From Penicillium oxalicum (Eukaryota > Ascomycota > Eurotiomycetes > Eurotiales > Aspergillaceae), in assembly GCF_001723175.1 (NCBI RefSeq), contig NC_064653.1:2356001-2420000 (forward strand): a DNA stretch of 64,000 nucleotides, written 5' to 3'. Position 1 is the first letter of the stretch; each line of letters begins with the position of its first letter. Shown here piece after piece: positions 1 to 11,230 of this stretch. The notes beneath the pieces were generated by a model. The model did no database searches. It had not been told where the DNA came from and was given only the letters and a program-made list of their open reading frames with translations. Both the position numbers and the translations under genes were made by a program.

Positions 1-672
1 GCCAAGCTGATAGCATCGTGGATCTGGCTTACCCAGCTCGACATCCTCGGCTACCACGAGGTGCTTGGGGTGAGTCAGACCGAGGACCCCAAGCCATCCG
101 TCGATCAGGGCGCGTGTACCCGAAGTCACAACGCCCCATTTGGCGGAGGAGCTGTCAAGAGCGTCCAATAGAGCGCGGCCGCCAGGGATTTCTACGGCAT
201 CAGAGCCATAAATCTGCGGGATTCGGCCTTCGACGTAGTTGACATCTGTTTGGGAAATACAGGTCAGTTTTATCATGGAGGAGAGCTATAAATTGTGTGA
301 GTGGTCACACACAGTCCCAGTTGGCCTTGGTCTTATCATAGATTCCCATCACATCGATACTTCGCCGGCCATGGGAGGTGGCGAGGATGGTCTTGGGGTC
401 AACCCCCAATTCGGCGCCAATTCTTGATTGGGGTCAGATAAAGTCCCCGTGAAGTGAATATTCCTTTGGATATCGTGACTCACTGGTGCCAGTGTTTCAC
501 GATTGCTGTTGCGAATAGTCAAAGCATCAGCATTTGTTGTTACCCTTCGGTTGAAGAGCTGAGCCATACCATCTGTCGAGTCAACAATTGTGCCATCAAA
601 GTCTGAGAGAAGGCCATCAAATGTGTGTTCCTCCGCCGGGGCAGAGAAGGTCTCTTTTGTAGTCGACGACAT
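1..672 (-). CDS. HAD-family phosphatase, glycerol-3-phosphatase / 2-deoxyglucose-6-phosphatase type (3' end cut by window edge)
   Basis: Exons on the minus strand are 672-570, 505-484, 422-313 and 245-1; the phases join cleanly and give 160 codons before the edge. The N-terminus carries HAD motif I (DFDGT, with D24 and D26 as nucleophile and acid/base). Further on are AIVKHWH, ATSHGRRS, YVEGRIPQ, the Thr-containing motif II WGVVTSGT and AEDVELGKPDP. This order matches fungal Gpp1/Rhr2 and Dog2-like phosphatases, which dephosphorylate glycerol 3-phosphate or 2-deoxyglucose 6-phosphate in the cytosol; the sequence does not separate the two. The second exon is only 22 nt and encodes the AIVKHWH segment. 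Transcription diverges from the NUG1-like gene. The missing part should include the last HAD motif. Confidence 0.87.
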
Positions 673-1077
673 GGTGGGGGAGGGGCTCCGCGGGGATTGC
701 GTCGGGAATAGAGGGAATGTTGCAGATTGAAGTGGCTAAATTCACAGAAATGATCTCAAGCAGAGAGAGGAGTCAGAGGTGGGTATGAAAAAGAAGGTAA
801 AGAGCCGGTCTATGTTTAACAGGGAGAGAAATAAAGAAAGACAAGAAAGTGCAACACAATCAAATGAACAGAAAACAAGAGATACTTCGATAGCGGTTGC
901 ACTACCCCTTAGCGTAATCGTCCCGCCGGCCGCGGATCGGAGATCGGTGTATCTGTTTCTCCGCTTATCGAAATCTTGGCGCTCAACTTTTTCGACTCGT
1001 TTTTGCGGAGATCAAGAGATACTGTGGAAGCGCACTTATTATTGTCTGATCTTGCTAAACACTGGTAAACAGACAAA
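673..1077. promoter_or_regulatory. Divergent promoter between the HAD phosphatase and NUG1-like genes
   Basis: About 405 bp separate two start codons that point away from each other, so this segment should hold both promoters and 5' leaders. I see no convincing ORF and no named operator. The part next to NUG1 is richer in T and C on the plus strand. Confidence 0.5.
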
Positions 1078-2817
1078 ATGGTGAAACTCGGTAAGTACAC
1101 TGGTCCTTGACATGGATCAAAATCCAAAAACTCATCATCGTGTGTGTGACAGGCAAAAATTCTAAGCGGGTGCCCACTCGCCTGAGACACAAGATTGAAA
1201 AGGCTGCTGTTGCAAAGCAAAGGAAGCAGAAGAAGCTTGCCAAGAAGGTATTGCCCTCCAGAAATATTGCATTTTTGCATTCTATGAAGCACCAACTGAA
1301 CATCAAGCTAATGCATCTCCTTTTAGAACCCAGAATGGCGGTCAAAAATCAAGAAGGATCCCGGTATTCCCAATCTGTTCCCGTTCAAGGATAAGATGCT
1401 CCATGATATCGAGGAGAAGAAGCGCATGAAGGCCGAAGAGCAGGAGCGTCTTCGTGAGGAGGCTCGCGCTCGCAAGCTTGAGGCCAAGCAGACTCAACCG
1501 GGTACGCAGACCGCTGTGGATATTATGGAGGACGATCTCGTGGACGATGACATGGACGCTGAGGGCAGCGACTCAAACCCTATGGCGGCATTGCTCGCAT
1601 CTGCCCGCGCCCGCGCCCAAGAGTACGACGAGGAGAATGACAGTGAAGATGAGGAGATGGACGAGGACGATGATGATGAGATGGACGAGGATGACGAGGA
1701 GAGCGGCGTCACATTCACGGATGCTCCTACGCTAGGCAGCGCCATGAGTTCGTCCAAGGAGAGCTCACGGCGTCAGTTCGATAAGGTCTTCAAAACGGTC
1801 ACCGACGCGGCCGATGTGGTCTTGTATGTGCTTGATGCGCGTGACCCTGAGGGTACACGATCCAAGGAGATTGAACGAGAGATCATGGCCGCCGACAACG
1901 GCTCAAAGCGCCTGATTCTCATCCTGAACAAGATTGATCTGGTCCCGCCTCCCGTGCTCAAGGCCTGGCTGATTCATCTGCGCCGCTACTTCCCTACTCT
2001 CCCGCTCAAGGCCTCCAACGGTGCCCCCAACGCGCACAGTTTCGACCACAAGGAATTGACCGTCAAGGGTACTTCCGAGACACTCTTCCGCGCGCTGAAG
2101 TCCTACGCCCACAGCAAGCAGTTGAAGCGCTCGATCTCCGTCGGTGTTATTGGGTACCCCAACGTCGGTAAATCGTCCGTCATCAACGCCCTCACTGCTC
2201 GCCTCAACAAGGGATCTAGCAATGCCTGTCCCACCGGTGCCGAAGCCGGTGTCACTACAAGCCTGCGCAGTGTCAAGCTTGACAACAAGCTCAAGCTGAT
2301 TGATTCACCCGGTATCGTCTTCCCTAGCGCCGCCGGAAAGACGAAGAAGTCCAAGGACAACGAGCAGGCCCGCCTCGTCCTTCTGAACGCCATTCCTCCC
2401 AAGCAGATTGAGGACCCCGTGGCGGCTGTGAACTTGTTGATCAAGCGTCTCTCCTCGTCCGAGGCTCTCATCAACAAGATGCTCGAGGTTTACGGCATCA
2501 CCACTCTCTTCCCGACCGGTGACAAGACCACCGACTTCCTCGTCCAAGTGGCCCGCAAGCGTGGCCGCCTCGGCAAGCGTGGTGTTCCCAATGTTGAAAG
2601 CGCGGCCATGACTGTGATCAACGATTGGCGTGACGGTCGTATTCAGGGCTGGGCGAATGCCCCTGTCCTGCCCGTTGCCGGCTCTGCCGCTGAGACCGCG
2701 GAGCCCACAGCCGGTCCTGTGGACAATGTTCAGGTTGTCACCGAGTGGGCCAAGGAGTTCAAGATCGAAGGCCTTTGGGGTAATGGAGAGGGTGATGATG
2801 AGGAGATGGCGGAATAG
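1078..2817 (+). CDS. NUG1: Nucleolar circularly permuted GTPase, Nug1/GNL3 family (60S ribosome biogenesis)
   Basis: Exons are 1078-1090, 1153-1247 and 1327-2817, giving 532 residues (yeast Nug1 is 520). The first exon holds only MVKLG; the N-terminus is then strongly basic (KNSKRVPTRLRHKIEKA), as in the GN3L/Grn1 N-terminal domain that binds nucleolar RNA. An acidic Asp/Glu stretch follows. The GTPase motifs appear in permuted order: G4 NKID at 237-240, then G1 GYPNVGKSS at 312-320, then G3 DSPG at 362-365. That order is the hallmark of the YlqF/Nug1 class. The family helps pre-60S particles mature and leave the nucleus. The ATG is chosen because the short first exon splices in frame to the basic domain. 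Confidence 0.93.
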
Positions 2818-3680
2818 AGAGAGAGAGCGAGGTCTTCTGCTCGTCCGAGACCAAGACATTCGATGCACTACTTTTTGTTACGATGTTCTTTGTTCTCATG
2901 GTTAGATTTTCTTGGATACCAAAAAATGGGCGTTATATCTGGATGAATCAAATTTGCATATTTTTCTACTTTGAAAGCCTTGTATCCAACTCTCTTGCAC
3001 TCATGATGCCTCTTTGACGCTATTAGAATCTTCCATTGGCTGGGCGCGTCCCTGTTGTTGACAAAAACATGGGTAAACTTTCAAGTCGCATGCATCCCAT
3101 GTAAATCTCAGGGACAGAAATGGGAGGAAATCCAATCCTCAAATCGTAACGTCCTTTGGCTCTACTTTGATTTTTTCTATGAGGGACCCCCCCCCCTTAA
3201 AAAACCCTCCGTGCTTGCTAGTATCATTATTGATTCGACACACCTTTTGCCATGTACACTATTTTCAAAACATAAAACAAATGAGTCCTGTACGATCTAC
3301 TATGTCGCAGTGCAAGTGTACAGTACATCTTTCCCAAAGGCATATGATGTACCCGTCTCCACACCGCGCTTCGCCGAGCCACAAGCTCGCGTCGCGGATT
3401 TCGCGCTTTCCACGACCCGCCACTCCTGCAAAGTCTCGCCGTTCAGCAACTGCAGAAGCTTACATTCAGATCCAAGTCGGCAATTGCCCACAAGTATCTT
3501 GTGCCGGTCGCGAAACCTTACTCACCGTCCATCGTGGTACCGAATACCTTTCAAAGTCCGAGTCTGACGAGTACATTCACACAAAGGGGACGGACAGATC
3601 GTCCAGCTTACTCTTTACGAGACTTTGAGGGTCCAGGTTCCAGGATCGAGGGTTGTTTTTTCTTTTTACAGATCAACGTC
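2818..3680. other. Intergenic region, NUG1 3' side to DPB4 promoter
   Basis: No gene is supported. It holds the presumed NUG1 3' UTR, a homopolymeric C run near 3187-3196, and the T-rich leader just before the DPB4 start. The open frames near 3055-3628 have no protein-like composition or splice support. Confidence 0.5.
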
Positions 3681-4881
3681 ATGCCACCGCGCAAATCAAC
3701 CTCCTCTGTGACGCCTGCCGGGACGGACGAGGTATCGCAATTATCTCCGTCAGTCCAAGGGACCGCCGACAAGCCCATCACTGCGACGGAGCAACAGATC
3801 AAGGCACGAGCAGAACAAGGTGTCAGCGTCGAAGTAAGTACAGCATGTTTGCAACAGGATATGATTTATCAGGACATGGTGGCGGGGGTTAGAAACATAT
3901 GAAGACAGACAGTTGTTTTGTCAACACCTTGCATCCTGTGACTCTTTCCACTCTTTCGCTTCTCTAACTTCAGTAATAGGATTATCTCCTCCCACGCTCG
4001 CTGACCATTCGACTTGCCAAATCAGTCTTGCCACCCAATACGACAATCCAGAAGGATGCAGTCCTGGCAATTCAAAAGGCCGCCACTGTCTTCATCTCCT
4101 ACCTCGCGTCGCAGTACGTATTTCGTCCATTCCCCCCCCCCTCCCTCCACCCGTGATCAACCACTGCCAGAGAGAAATCAAAGCAGCATAAGGGGGCTGC
4201 AATATTCGCACCGCGCTCGTCTGCCAGCCCTCGCTGGCCGATTAGCCATGGAAAATCTTGGTTCATCACATACTCACGCCGGTGTTTTATACTTCTAGTG
4301 CCAACGACGCAACTCTCAAGCGCACCGTCGCCCCGGCAGACGTCTTCAATGCCCTATCCGAACTAGAACTCGACGCGTTCCGTCCCCGTCTGGAGAAGGA
4401 GCTAGAAGCCTTTACCGAAATCAAAGCGGGCAAGCGCAAGGTCAAGAAGACCGATGTCAATGGCAACACCACTGCTGCGGAGAAATCAACGGGGGCTGGT
4501 GAGGACGACGATGTTGAAATGCTGGATAAACCCGCGAAGCGCGTAAAGCGAGACAAACAACAGAGCCGGTCAGCGGCAAAGCTTGAGACCGAGGCCGGCG
4601 GCGAAGAAACGCAAGGGGAAGAGGAGGAGGCGGAGGAGGACGAGGAGAACAACGAGGAAGAGGCCGATGAAGAAGATGGCGAGGACGAGCAGGATGAGGA
4701 AGAAGAAGAGGAGGAGGATGAAGATGAGGAGGAGGATGACGACGATGCACGGAGGGCAGACGACGATCTTGATCGAGTGGAGGATTTGGATGGGTCAAGC
4801 AGACACATGGACCCCGACGCTGACGAGACGGATGATGAAGGGCCTGCGAGTCAATTGCGAGATGGTCTGGAACTCGGCTAA
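3681..4881 (+). CDS. DPB4: DNA polymerase epsilon subunit D, histone-fold protein Dpb4
   Basis: Exons are 3681-3833, 3980-4113 and 4299-4881, giving 289 residues. From residue 52 the spliced protein carries a CBFD/NF-YB/HMF histone fold: DYLLPRSLTIRLAKSVLPPN, then the TIQKDAVLAIQKAATVFISY helix, then SHANDATLKRTVAPADVF and a region beginning NALSELELDAF. This is the pattern of Dpb4, which pairs with Dpb3 in DNA polymerase epsilon and is shared with the ISW2/CHRAC remodelling complex in the nucleus. After the fold come basic patches (KRKVKK, KPAKRVKR), which are probable nuclear signals, then about 75 residues dominated by Asp and Glu. Long acidic tails are known in fungal Dpb4. The histone fold is split over three exons and is not seen in any single open frame. 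Confidence 0.92.
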
Positions 4882-6317
4882 GGAGCATTGACATTTGCTC
4901 TGAAGCGAAACAATTTAGTTTGCGGCGTGTCCCCTTTGGGCAACTCTGTTTCTTTTCTTCCAGGGCGCCTCCATGTGCTTATTCTTGGTTATTCTTGTAA
5001 TGGGGTGCGCAATATACAAATCTCCTGGGAAACGGCCATCGTGAGGGCTCACCAGTTGTGAAAGTTGAAACATACGACCATATCCATGCCTGGATTCAAG
5101 TATATTTGGAAGAACTTAAGGTTGACGGGCAACATCAGCTACCGACTATCAATCATCCTCCCAGTTCTCCGTGTACCATCTCCAATGGATGATCGTCGAT
5201 GTGGGTGCTGACAGTAGCAACCTTAACTTTTCAAAAGGCTCAAGGCTACTCCCAGCTCCCGTCACATACCTAATATATACGTATAGAGGTGGTTGGATGG
5301 CTGGACTATACCCAGGAGCTTCCCGTCGGCTGGCTACATATTCTATCTAGGCACTTATTAGAACTCGGAAGCCGAGCACGTCTCACACAACATCCTGACT
5401 AGATATATACATGTACATTGATATGGTGTCAGATCCATACGGCGGGTATCATCACACTCTTATATGCACACTTTTCCCCCCGTGTTGAAGCAGCTCCATA
5501 GGTTTGAAATATCTCTGCTTCATCAAGGTTGTCTGAAGCCCACGCACAGTTCAAGCGACCATTTCATCTATGCCGAGCACGGTCTTTCATCGCTTTCCAT
5601 TCGATCCGGTCTCGATCAAACGAGTCAAAGGTTCCAGACGGGATCTACGCATTTCTCATGGTTTCCGATCTACAAGATAAACGCTCCTCTCATGCGCACA
5701 CCTCAAAAGCCTAGTTGAAAATTCAATGTCGAATATTGTTTCCATTCAAGAGCATCCGGGCTTGCTCAAATGCCAACAGTCTTAAACCCCACATACCCTC
5801 CCTAGTTTTTATATTCGCATAGAACCGCAATGCAATAGTCAATTCCATCCGTAGGACTTGACCCGCGGCCACCTAACCCCGAGCGCTGAAATCAATGTAG
5901 ACGTGATCACCCAGTAATATGACCAATTTGACAGCAATTGAGGGTAAACCAAAAAAAAAGTACAAAGGGGCATTTCTCCCCGTTCAAAAAACACCCCCCC
6001 ACCCAAAAACAAAGAGATTACCACTCCGGACAGAAAACGCCAACGCCACATCATGCACCTAATCCGTAATCTATCGTTGGTATCTTCGCGAGCGTGGTTG
6101 AAATGAGAGCAAAGTAAACAAAATGGAACACGAGCCACTCTCGCTTTCGAGTGACAGGGCCCAAAGAATTGAGATGGGTGTAAGCACCAAACCGGAGGTT
6201 GCTTTTGAGGAGCCCACGTCACCGAGCGCCGATCACCATGCGTTCGATGATGATGGAAGAGACGCGTCGACAGCGAGTGATGAGTCCACGCATCGAGACT
6301 CGCGCGGGCATCCACCG
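4882..6317. other. Intergenic region between convergent DPB4 and sirtuin genes
   Basis: The 1.4 kb between two convergent genes are long for a pair of 3' UTRs. Several open frames exist (near 5464-5718, 5839-6321 and 6123-6404), but none has recognisable motifs or convincing splice sites. An A-rich tract with short C runs lies near 5950-6010. A non-coding transcript cannot be excluded from sequence alone. Confidence 0.4.
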
Positions 6318-8199
6318 TCACGAGCTGTGACTGGTCACTTCCTCCACCGCATGGGCCTCAATGCCCGCCTTGAGGTCTTCCGAGATCAACCCGGGCTTGA
6401 CTGAACTGTTAGCTCGAGCTGCACCGGGTTTCAATGAAGCCATAGGCTTGGCGGAGCCAGGCTTCTTCTCGGCGGCGACGGAGGTCTTATTCGCCTTGCT
6501 GACGGTGGCGAACGAGGAGATGGGTTTTGTCGCCGCGGTGGCCCCCTTGGGCTTGCTGACACGCTTCTTGGGAGCCACCGTCTTCGCGGCCGGCTTTTTG
6601 GCGGCCTTGACCGGAGCCCGCGGCTTGGTGGCCTCGCGCTGGAGCAGCTCCGTCAGACTCTTTCCATTGCTGGCGGGATTGGCAATGGAGCGCTTGGCGG
6701 GCTTCTTCGCCGGAGGCTGCTCATCATGAGACGAAGAAGGTGTCATGAGGCCGGTGTCGCTGCGTGGTCGCTTCTTCGGGGTCGAGGTGATCACCACCGA
6801 GACCTGTTCATCCTCCGTCGTGGGAGGTGGGACACCAAAGACCGGCTCCGGGAGAGGGGAAGTGTAGGGTGCCGGGTCCTTCCAGTTCTTGAGCTGGACC
6901 AGATCCGCAACCTCGTCGGTCGATCCTTGAACAATGAGATCGAAACAATCCTCAAATTCCTTGCCGACCAGCGGCTCCTTGCCAATGTACATGGTCACAC
7001 CATCCTTGCGACCCCGAATGACCTTGCACAAACTCTTCACGAGACGGCGGACACCGGGAATTTTGAGACTGGTGCCGGCGACGACCAGGGCGCGAGGTCG
7101 AGACTTGATGTCGGCATTCATGACGGACGTGATGGCCTCCTCATCGGGGTTGTGCTCGTTGTACAACACGACTCGCGGTCGCATGCGGCCCACGCCGTGA
7201 CTTCGTTGACCCGCGCCAACCCGCGCGCGATCGTTCCCGGCGCATTCGTCGCAGTCGGGGGCCTCGGATTCACAGAATTTCTCGGGGTCCAGGTTGGACA
7301 GGTGGCGACATTTCTGGCAGACCATCTTGGTGATGCTGCCGTGGAGCTGAATTGTGATGGGCCAGCGCCCCTTGACACCCAGGGGGATCTCGGTTTCCAG
7401 GGGCTTCATCGATGTTTCAAGCCCGTCGATGTTCTGAGTGTACAGGCGCTTCAGCCGATTCTCCTTGCCGAGACTGGCGAGCATTTCGTGGAACTTGGTG
7501 GGTTGACAATTGGCGGCCTCTTCCCACAAGGATCGCACTAATTCGTGGAAGGGTCCCGTTAAGGTCTCGTCCTGATAGACGGCGGCATCAAACAGAAGCT
7601 TGCCGGAAGCCTTGAGATTGTACTTCTTCTGCAAAGACTTGAACAATCCATCGGGAGAGCGGAAATCGGGGACTATTCCCGGTGATTAGCGAAACATAGT
7701 CGTTTGATGTTGGGATGCAATGACGTGTGGGGCAGGTTGAAAGAGACGGTCGGGTGCGAGACCCCAGCCCAAGCGGCAAAAAGACAACCAACGAAAACAG
7801 AGAGGGAAAGGGACACGCAGAGAGGAAAAGAGAGAGCGGGGGGAGGCACAAGGAGCATCGAGGGGGTTACTTACTACCTGCTGCTGTAGAGATACCGGCA
7901 CCGGCGATGGCAATAATGTCCTTTTGATGACGAAGAGTGTCCACCAGCAACTTGACTTGATCTGGTTGCTCGTAGGACGACCTGGAGAGGTCAAGATATT
8001 GTGTCGTGCGCTCCTTGGGCAGGGGGTTGCGCTTCCGCTTCTTTGCGGGCGGAGGGCAGTCTTGGCGCATAGAATCCTCGCCCTCTTGCGATGATGGCGT
8101 CAGGTACCGGGCGGCCGGCTCGGGCGAAGAGCGCGCGGATGAAGGCACGGAGCTCAAGCCCGAGCTGTCGTCCGACAGTTCATACACCGTCCTTTCCAT
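6318..8199 (-). CDS. Sirtuin (NAD+-dependent histone deacetylase), Hst3/Hst4-like
   Basis: Exons on the minus strand are 8199-7875 and 7672-6318, giving 559 residues. The intron interrupts the NAD-binding motif: GAGISTAAG ends exon 1, and the split Ile codon plus PDFRSPDGLF begins exon 2. Other landmarks are TQNID at 187-191, the catalytic His219 in QLHG, and two zinc Cys pairs (C227/C230 and C249/C252). GTSLKIPG lies in the second half of the fold. Spacing and motif wording fit class I fungal Hst3/Hst4, which remove acetyl from H3K56 in the nucleus and influence secondary metabolism in Aspergillus. The C-terminal 200 residues are a Lys/Ala/Pro-rich tail. The start is the last in-frame ATG before the conserved part; upstream sequence is low complexity. 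The call could also fit another Hst paralogue. Confidence 0.88.
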
Positions 8200-8638
8200 G
8201 ATGAACGATCCGTCAGATGCGGATGGGGGGAATTGAGAGCAGGGGAGGGGGTGAGAGGGTCGATGAAAGGGTTGAGAAAAACGGGTCGAGTGGTGTGGAG
8301 AGGAAAACCCGAACAGCTGGGGACAACAGACTGAGATGAGGAGGCTGAGGGGAGATGAGCAGGAATGCCAGCCGAGAACGAGGTCCGATGGTTCGTCAAC
8401 AGACCTCAGACTGAAAATACTGCGATGGATACAATCATGTAGAGTTTCCGGGGGCAATGCACGCGATCATGAACCGGGCAAATGGACCGAATCCGCATGA
8501 GACGACCGTACACCAGCAGTGGACAAAGGAGGAGACGAGAAAAGAGGTTGGAGGAAAAAAGGGGAGCGAAGATAGTCGAATGAAGTAGAGGAGTCCGACG
8601 AGGAGGACGGAGAGATGGGGGAGGGGAAAGAAAGAAGT

Positions 8639-8669
<31 letters not shown>

Positions 8670-8678
8670 AAGAGAGGG
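8639..8678. repeat. Compound microsatellite (TG)n-(AG)n
   Basis: About six TG units run directly into about nine AG/GA units with one interruption. It lies in the presumed leader of the sirtuin gene. It is a likely length-variable locus. Confidence 0.9.
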
Positions 8679-9925
8679 AGGAAATTGGTGGTCGGTGCAG
8701 CAGGACGATGAGGTCAGGTGTCGGGTAGTTGGGATGAGACGGCGTGAACAACGGAGACACGGAGCAACAGGTCAAGACAGAGTTGAGAATGGGCGACACA
8801 AGTTCAATGGGTGCCACGGGCCCTTTGACACCGAGAGCGCACCGCAGGATTTGGACGCCAGCACTCTGAGGGGGGTTACAAAATCAAATCCGGGCCAAAC
8901 GGTCGTGATCTTGTTCAGATGGGAACAGGAATTGGATCGACCGCTTCGAGGGAGATAGAAGAAGCGAAGGGGGTTTGTGGTGGGTGGGAGGAAAGTGGGT
9001 TGTTGATGGGGGAGAACAGCGAGGAAATTGACGATGGAAGTTGTGGAATGTGGTGGTTGCGAAGGGGAGAAAGCTAACGTGGAGGAGGAGGATGAAGGGG
9101 GGGGGGAAATTCAAGAGGGCCGAGTTCAAGATGGAGGCGGATGGAAATTCAGAATTTGATACTTGAAGAGGATGGGAGACGGGAGGCATCTCCAAGGAGG
9201 AACCGCAGGACCACTCCAGTTCTGCTACCGGCCGAGGAGATGAGGAATTCAGGGCAAGACGATGCGTCGCGGTAGGAGTCAAAAAGACCAACGGGAGGAC
9301 TAGTTGTCCAATCTGGGGAGTATGGACTAGGAACTACAGACTACAAACTACAGACCGTAGTACGGAGCCGTGAAATAGAACATGGTGAAGACAGGATACC
9401 AAATCGAATCGAATAAGTGGACCGTGTTCAGGATGATGATCGCCTGGATCGGAATGGGAGAGACGGTCCAAGAGCAAATATCACCAGAACCCGCGAGGGT
9501 TCCTTGCAACATCGTCTATCAATGGCTCAATTGCTGCCGAACCAGCTTCTACATGGGCCGGAAAACCCCTCGCTCGACCGGAGGAGCTACAGTGCTACGA
9601 AACGATCGGACTCAACTATGACATGCTTCATATGCACATCCTGGCGGACCTCCGACCAACGCTTGACAGAGAGAGGGACGTGCCCGTCGAAACGCAAGTC
9701 CAGAAATTCCGAATCAGATCGAGGTGGTACTGAGGCGAGGACGGACACTACCGTGGGGAATATTTGGTCCAGACTTGAGAGATGGATACTTTGAAGGTTC
9801 CGACAAAGCCAACCCTGACCGAGGCCATATCATGTCCTACGTCTGGTTTGATCGAGAAGCTGGACGATGGGACCCAAATGTGAGATTCGTGCATGATCGA
9901 CATACACTGGACCATCGACAGCGAG

Positions 9926-9943
9926 ACACACACACACACACAC
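9926..9943. repeat. (AC)n microsatellite
   Basis: Nine AC units lie in a gene-free spacer. No function is visible. Confidence 0.85.
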
Positions 9944-10580
9944 CCTCATATCCCAGTTCGTGGGGGTTCGACCGGGTCCCAAAGTCCCCAACTGTGCAGA
10001 TGAAGAATATGCCCGCCGTTGGCCCGCAGGAACACTGCGCCATCAACTTGGATGTTATTGTGGCCGCTTTCGGCTAGGGCTGTCGCGTCGATGGTCCGAA
10101 GGATTGTTTGGTCAACGGGCGGCGCTTGTGTGCTTTTTTTCCTGCTCGCGTTTGGCTCCCGGGGGCGGAGAGCGGGAGTTGTATCTATTGGTGGATGGGG
10201 AGGTGGATCTGATCTTGCGTATGTCCATTGGTGGACACACCGTTGGCAGGGCTACGGGGGATGAGAGTCACGTGTAGTCATCCAGAGTGGCCGAGGCCTG
10301 ACGAGATACTTAGGAGGAATTGGGACCCTGAGAGTACAATATCGGTGACTATAGCTTGTATGGCAATGGTGATTGCTATGTAAACCGCTGCACTCATGAG
10401 GAGACAGAGGATCATACTAGCTACGACATACAAGACCGAACAGAGTCCTTCGATCTCGGCTGTAAGAAGTGGAAGTAGATGAGCGGCTCATCCTCTCTGG
10501 CAAGGGGACTGTGTGCGTCGCCACTCCAGTCTTTGCATGGTTGATATTCAAGAGAGGTGGAGGATTCAGGAGTAAGAGTA

Positions 10581-10636
10581 GCAAGTTACTAAGTATTACT
10601 TAGTAAATAGTACTTACTAAGTAATAGGGTAGTACT
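10581..10636. repeat. Palindrome cluster built on TTACTAAGT
   Basis: TTACTAAGT at 10586-10594 and its exact reverse complement ACTTAGTAA at 10598-10606 form a 9-bp inverted repeat with a 3-nt loop. A second direct copy of TTACTAAGT lies at 10614-10622. The neighbourhood also holds two AGTACT hexamers. Arms this short could be a protein-binding site, a cruciform, or a footprint of a mobile element; nothing decides between these. Confidence 0.75.
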
Positions 10637-11230
10637 GGAACATGCGTTGCTAGCCAGGGTCATGTAGTTCGACTCGATGGAGACGGTTGGAGCTGTGGAT
10701 GGAGCTGAAGGGGGGCCGTGTGCTGAGTCATCCTCGATGGTCGGATCCGGCCCGGGTCCGTCCTCCCGGCGAGGTCGCGGGTCGTGGATCCGTTCCAAGT
10801 CACGGGAAGGTGGTGAGGAGAACCAACCAGACCAACCGGGGAGCTGTGACCAGCTTCTCACGCTTACCTGTGGAGGTGGATCAGTCAAGCTCAAGTAGTT
10901 GTATTCATCACTGTACCCCTCATTGGATGCGGTGGGAAGCTTCGATTATAACCGGACAAGCTCAGGGTGGTCTTCTCCCAAACCTCCAGACGAGATCTCG
11001 TCGGCCCGTACTCCAAAACATCCGCCAAACTGCTGGCTGATCCCCGTGTCTCGGCGCTCTTCAAAGCTACTGCTCCATCCACCCCCCCTTCTCTCTTGGA
11101 AGCCAATGGTGGTCTCTGCGCATCGTGGCGCACCGGCTGTGATTATCTCTCGGCCATGCAGAGTGGACCTGGCAGATTCATCCAATCTCATTGAACCCGC
11201 TCGCTCTTGATCGTCCGGTATGCCCTGATC

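Larger units (their letters stand above)
8200..11230. other. 3-kb gene-poor spacer between divergent sirtuin and MED16 genes
   Basis: The sirtuin-proximal part, about 8470-9290, is strongly purine-rich on the plus strand, meaning pyrimidine-rich on the sirtuin strand, as in long CT-rich fungal 5' leaders. Two microsatellites and one palindrome cluster are listed separately. Frames near 9382-10277 and 10677-11210 are open but show no domain and poor codon bias. One 75-codon frame at 10967-11194 reads somewhat protein-like (LVGPYSKTSAKLLADPRV), but I cannot connect it to other exons. Confidence 0.4.

Noticed and set aside
1494..1757. Poly-Ser frames opposite the acidic stretches of NUG1, DPB4 and PUF6
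   Set aside because: They are antisense shadows of Asp/Glu codon runs in real genes.
9960..9995. GGGTTCGACC motif resembling a tRNA B box
   Set aside because: The flanking sequence does not fold into a cloverleaf and there is no A box upstream.
10967..11194. 75-codon plus-strand frame just upstream of MED16
   Set aside because: It reads partly protein-like but has no splice partners and no recognisable family, and it overlaps the likely MED16 promoter.
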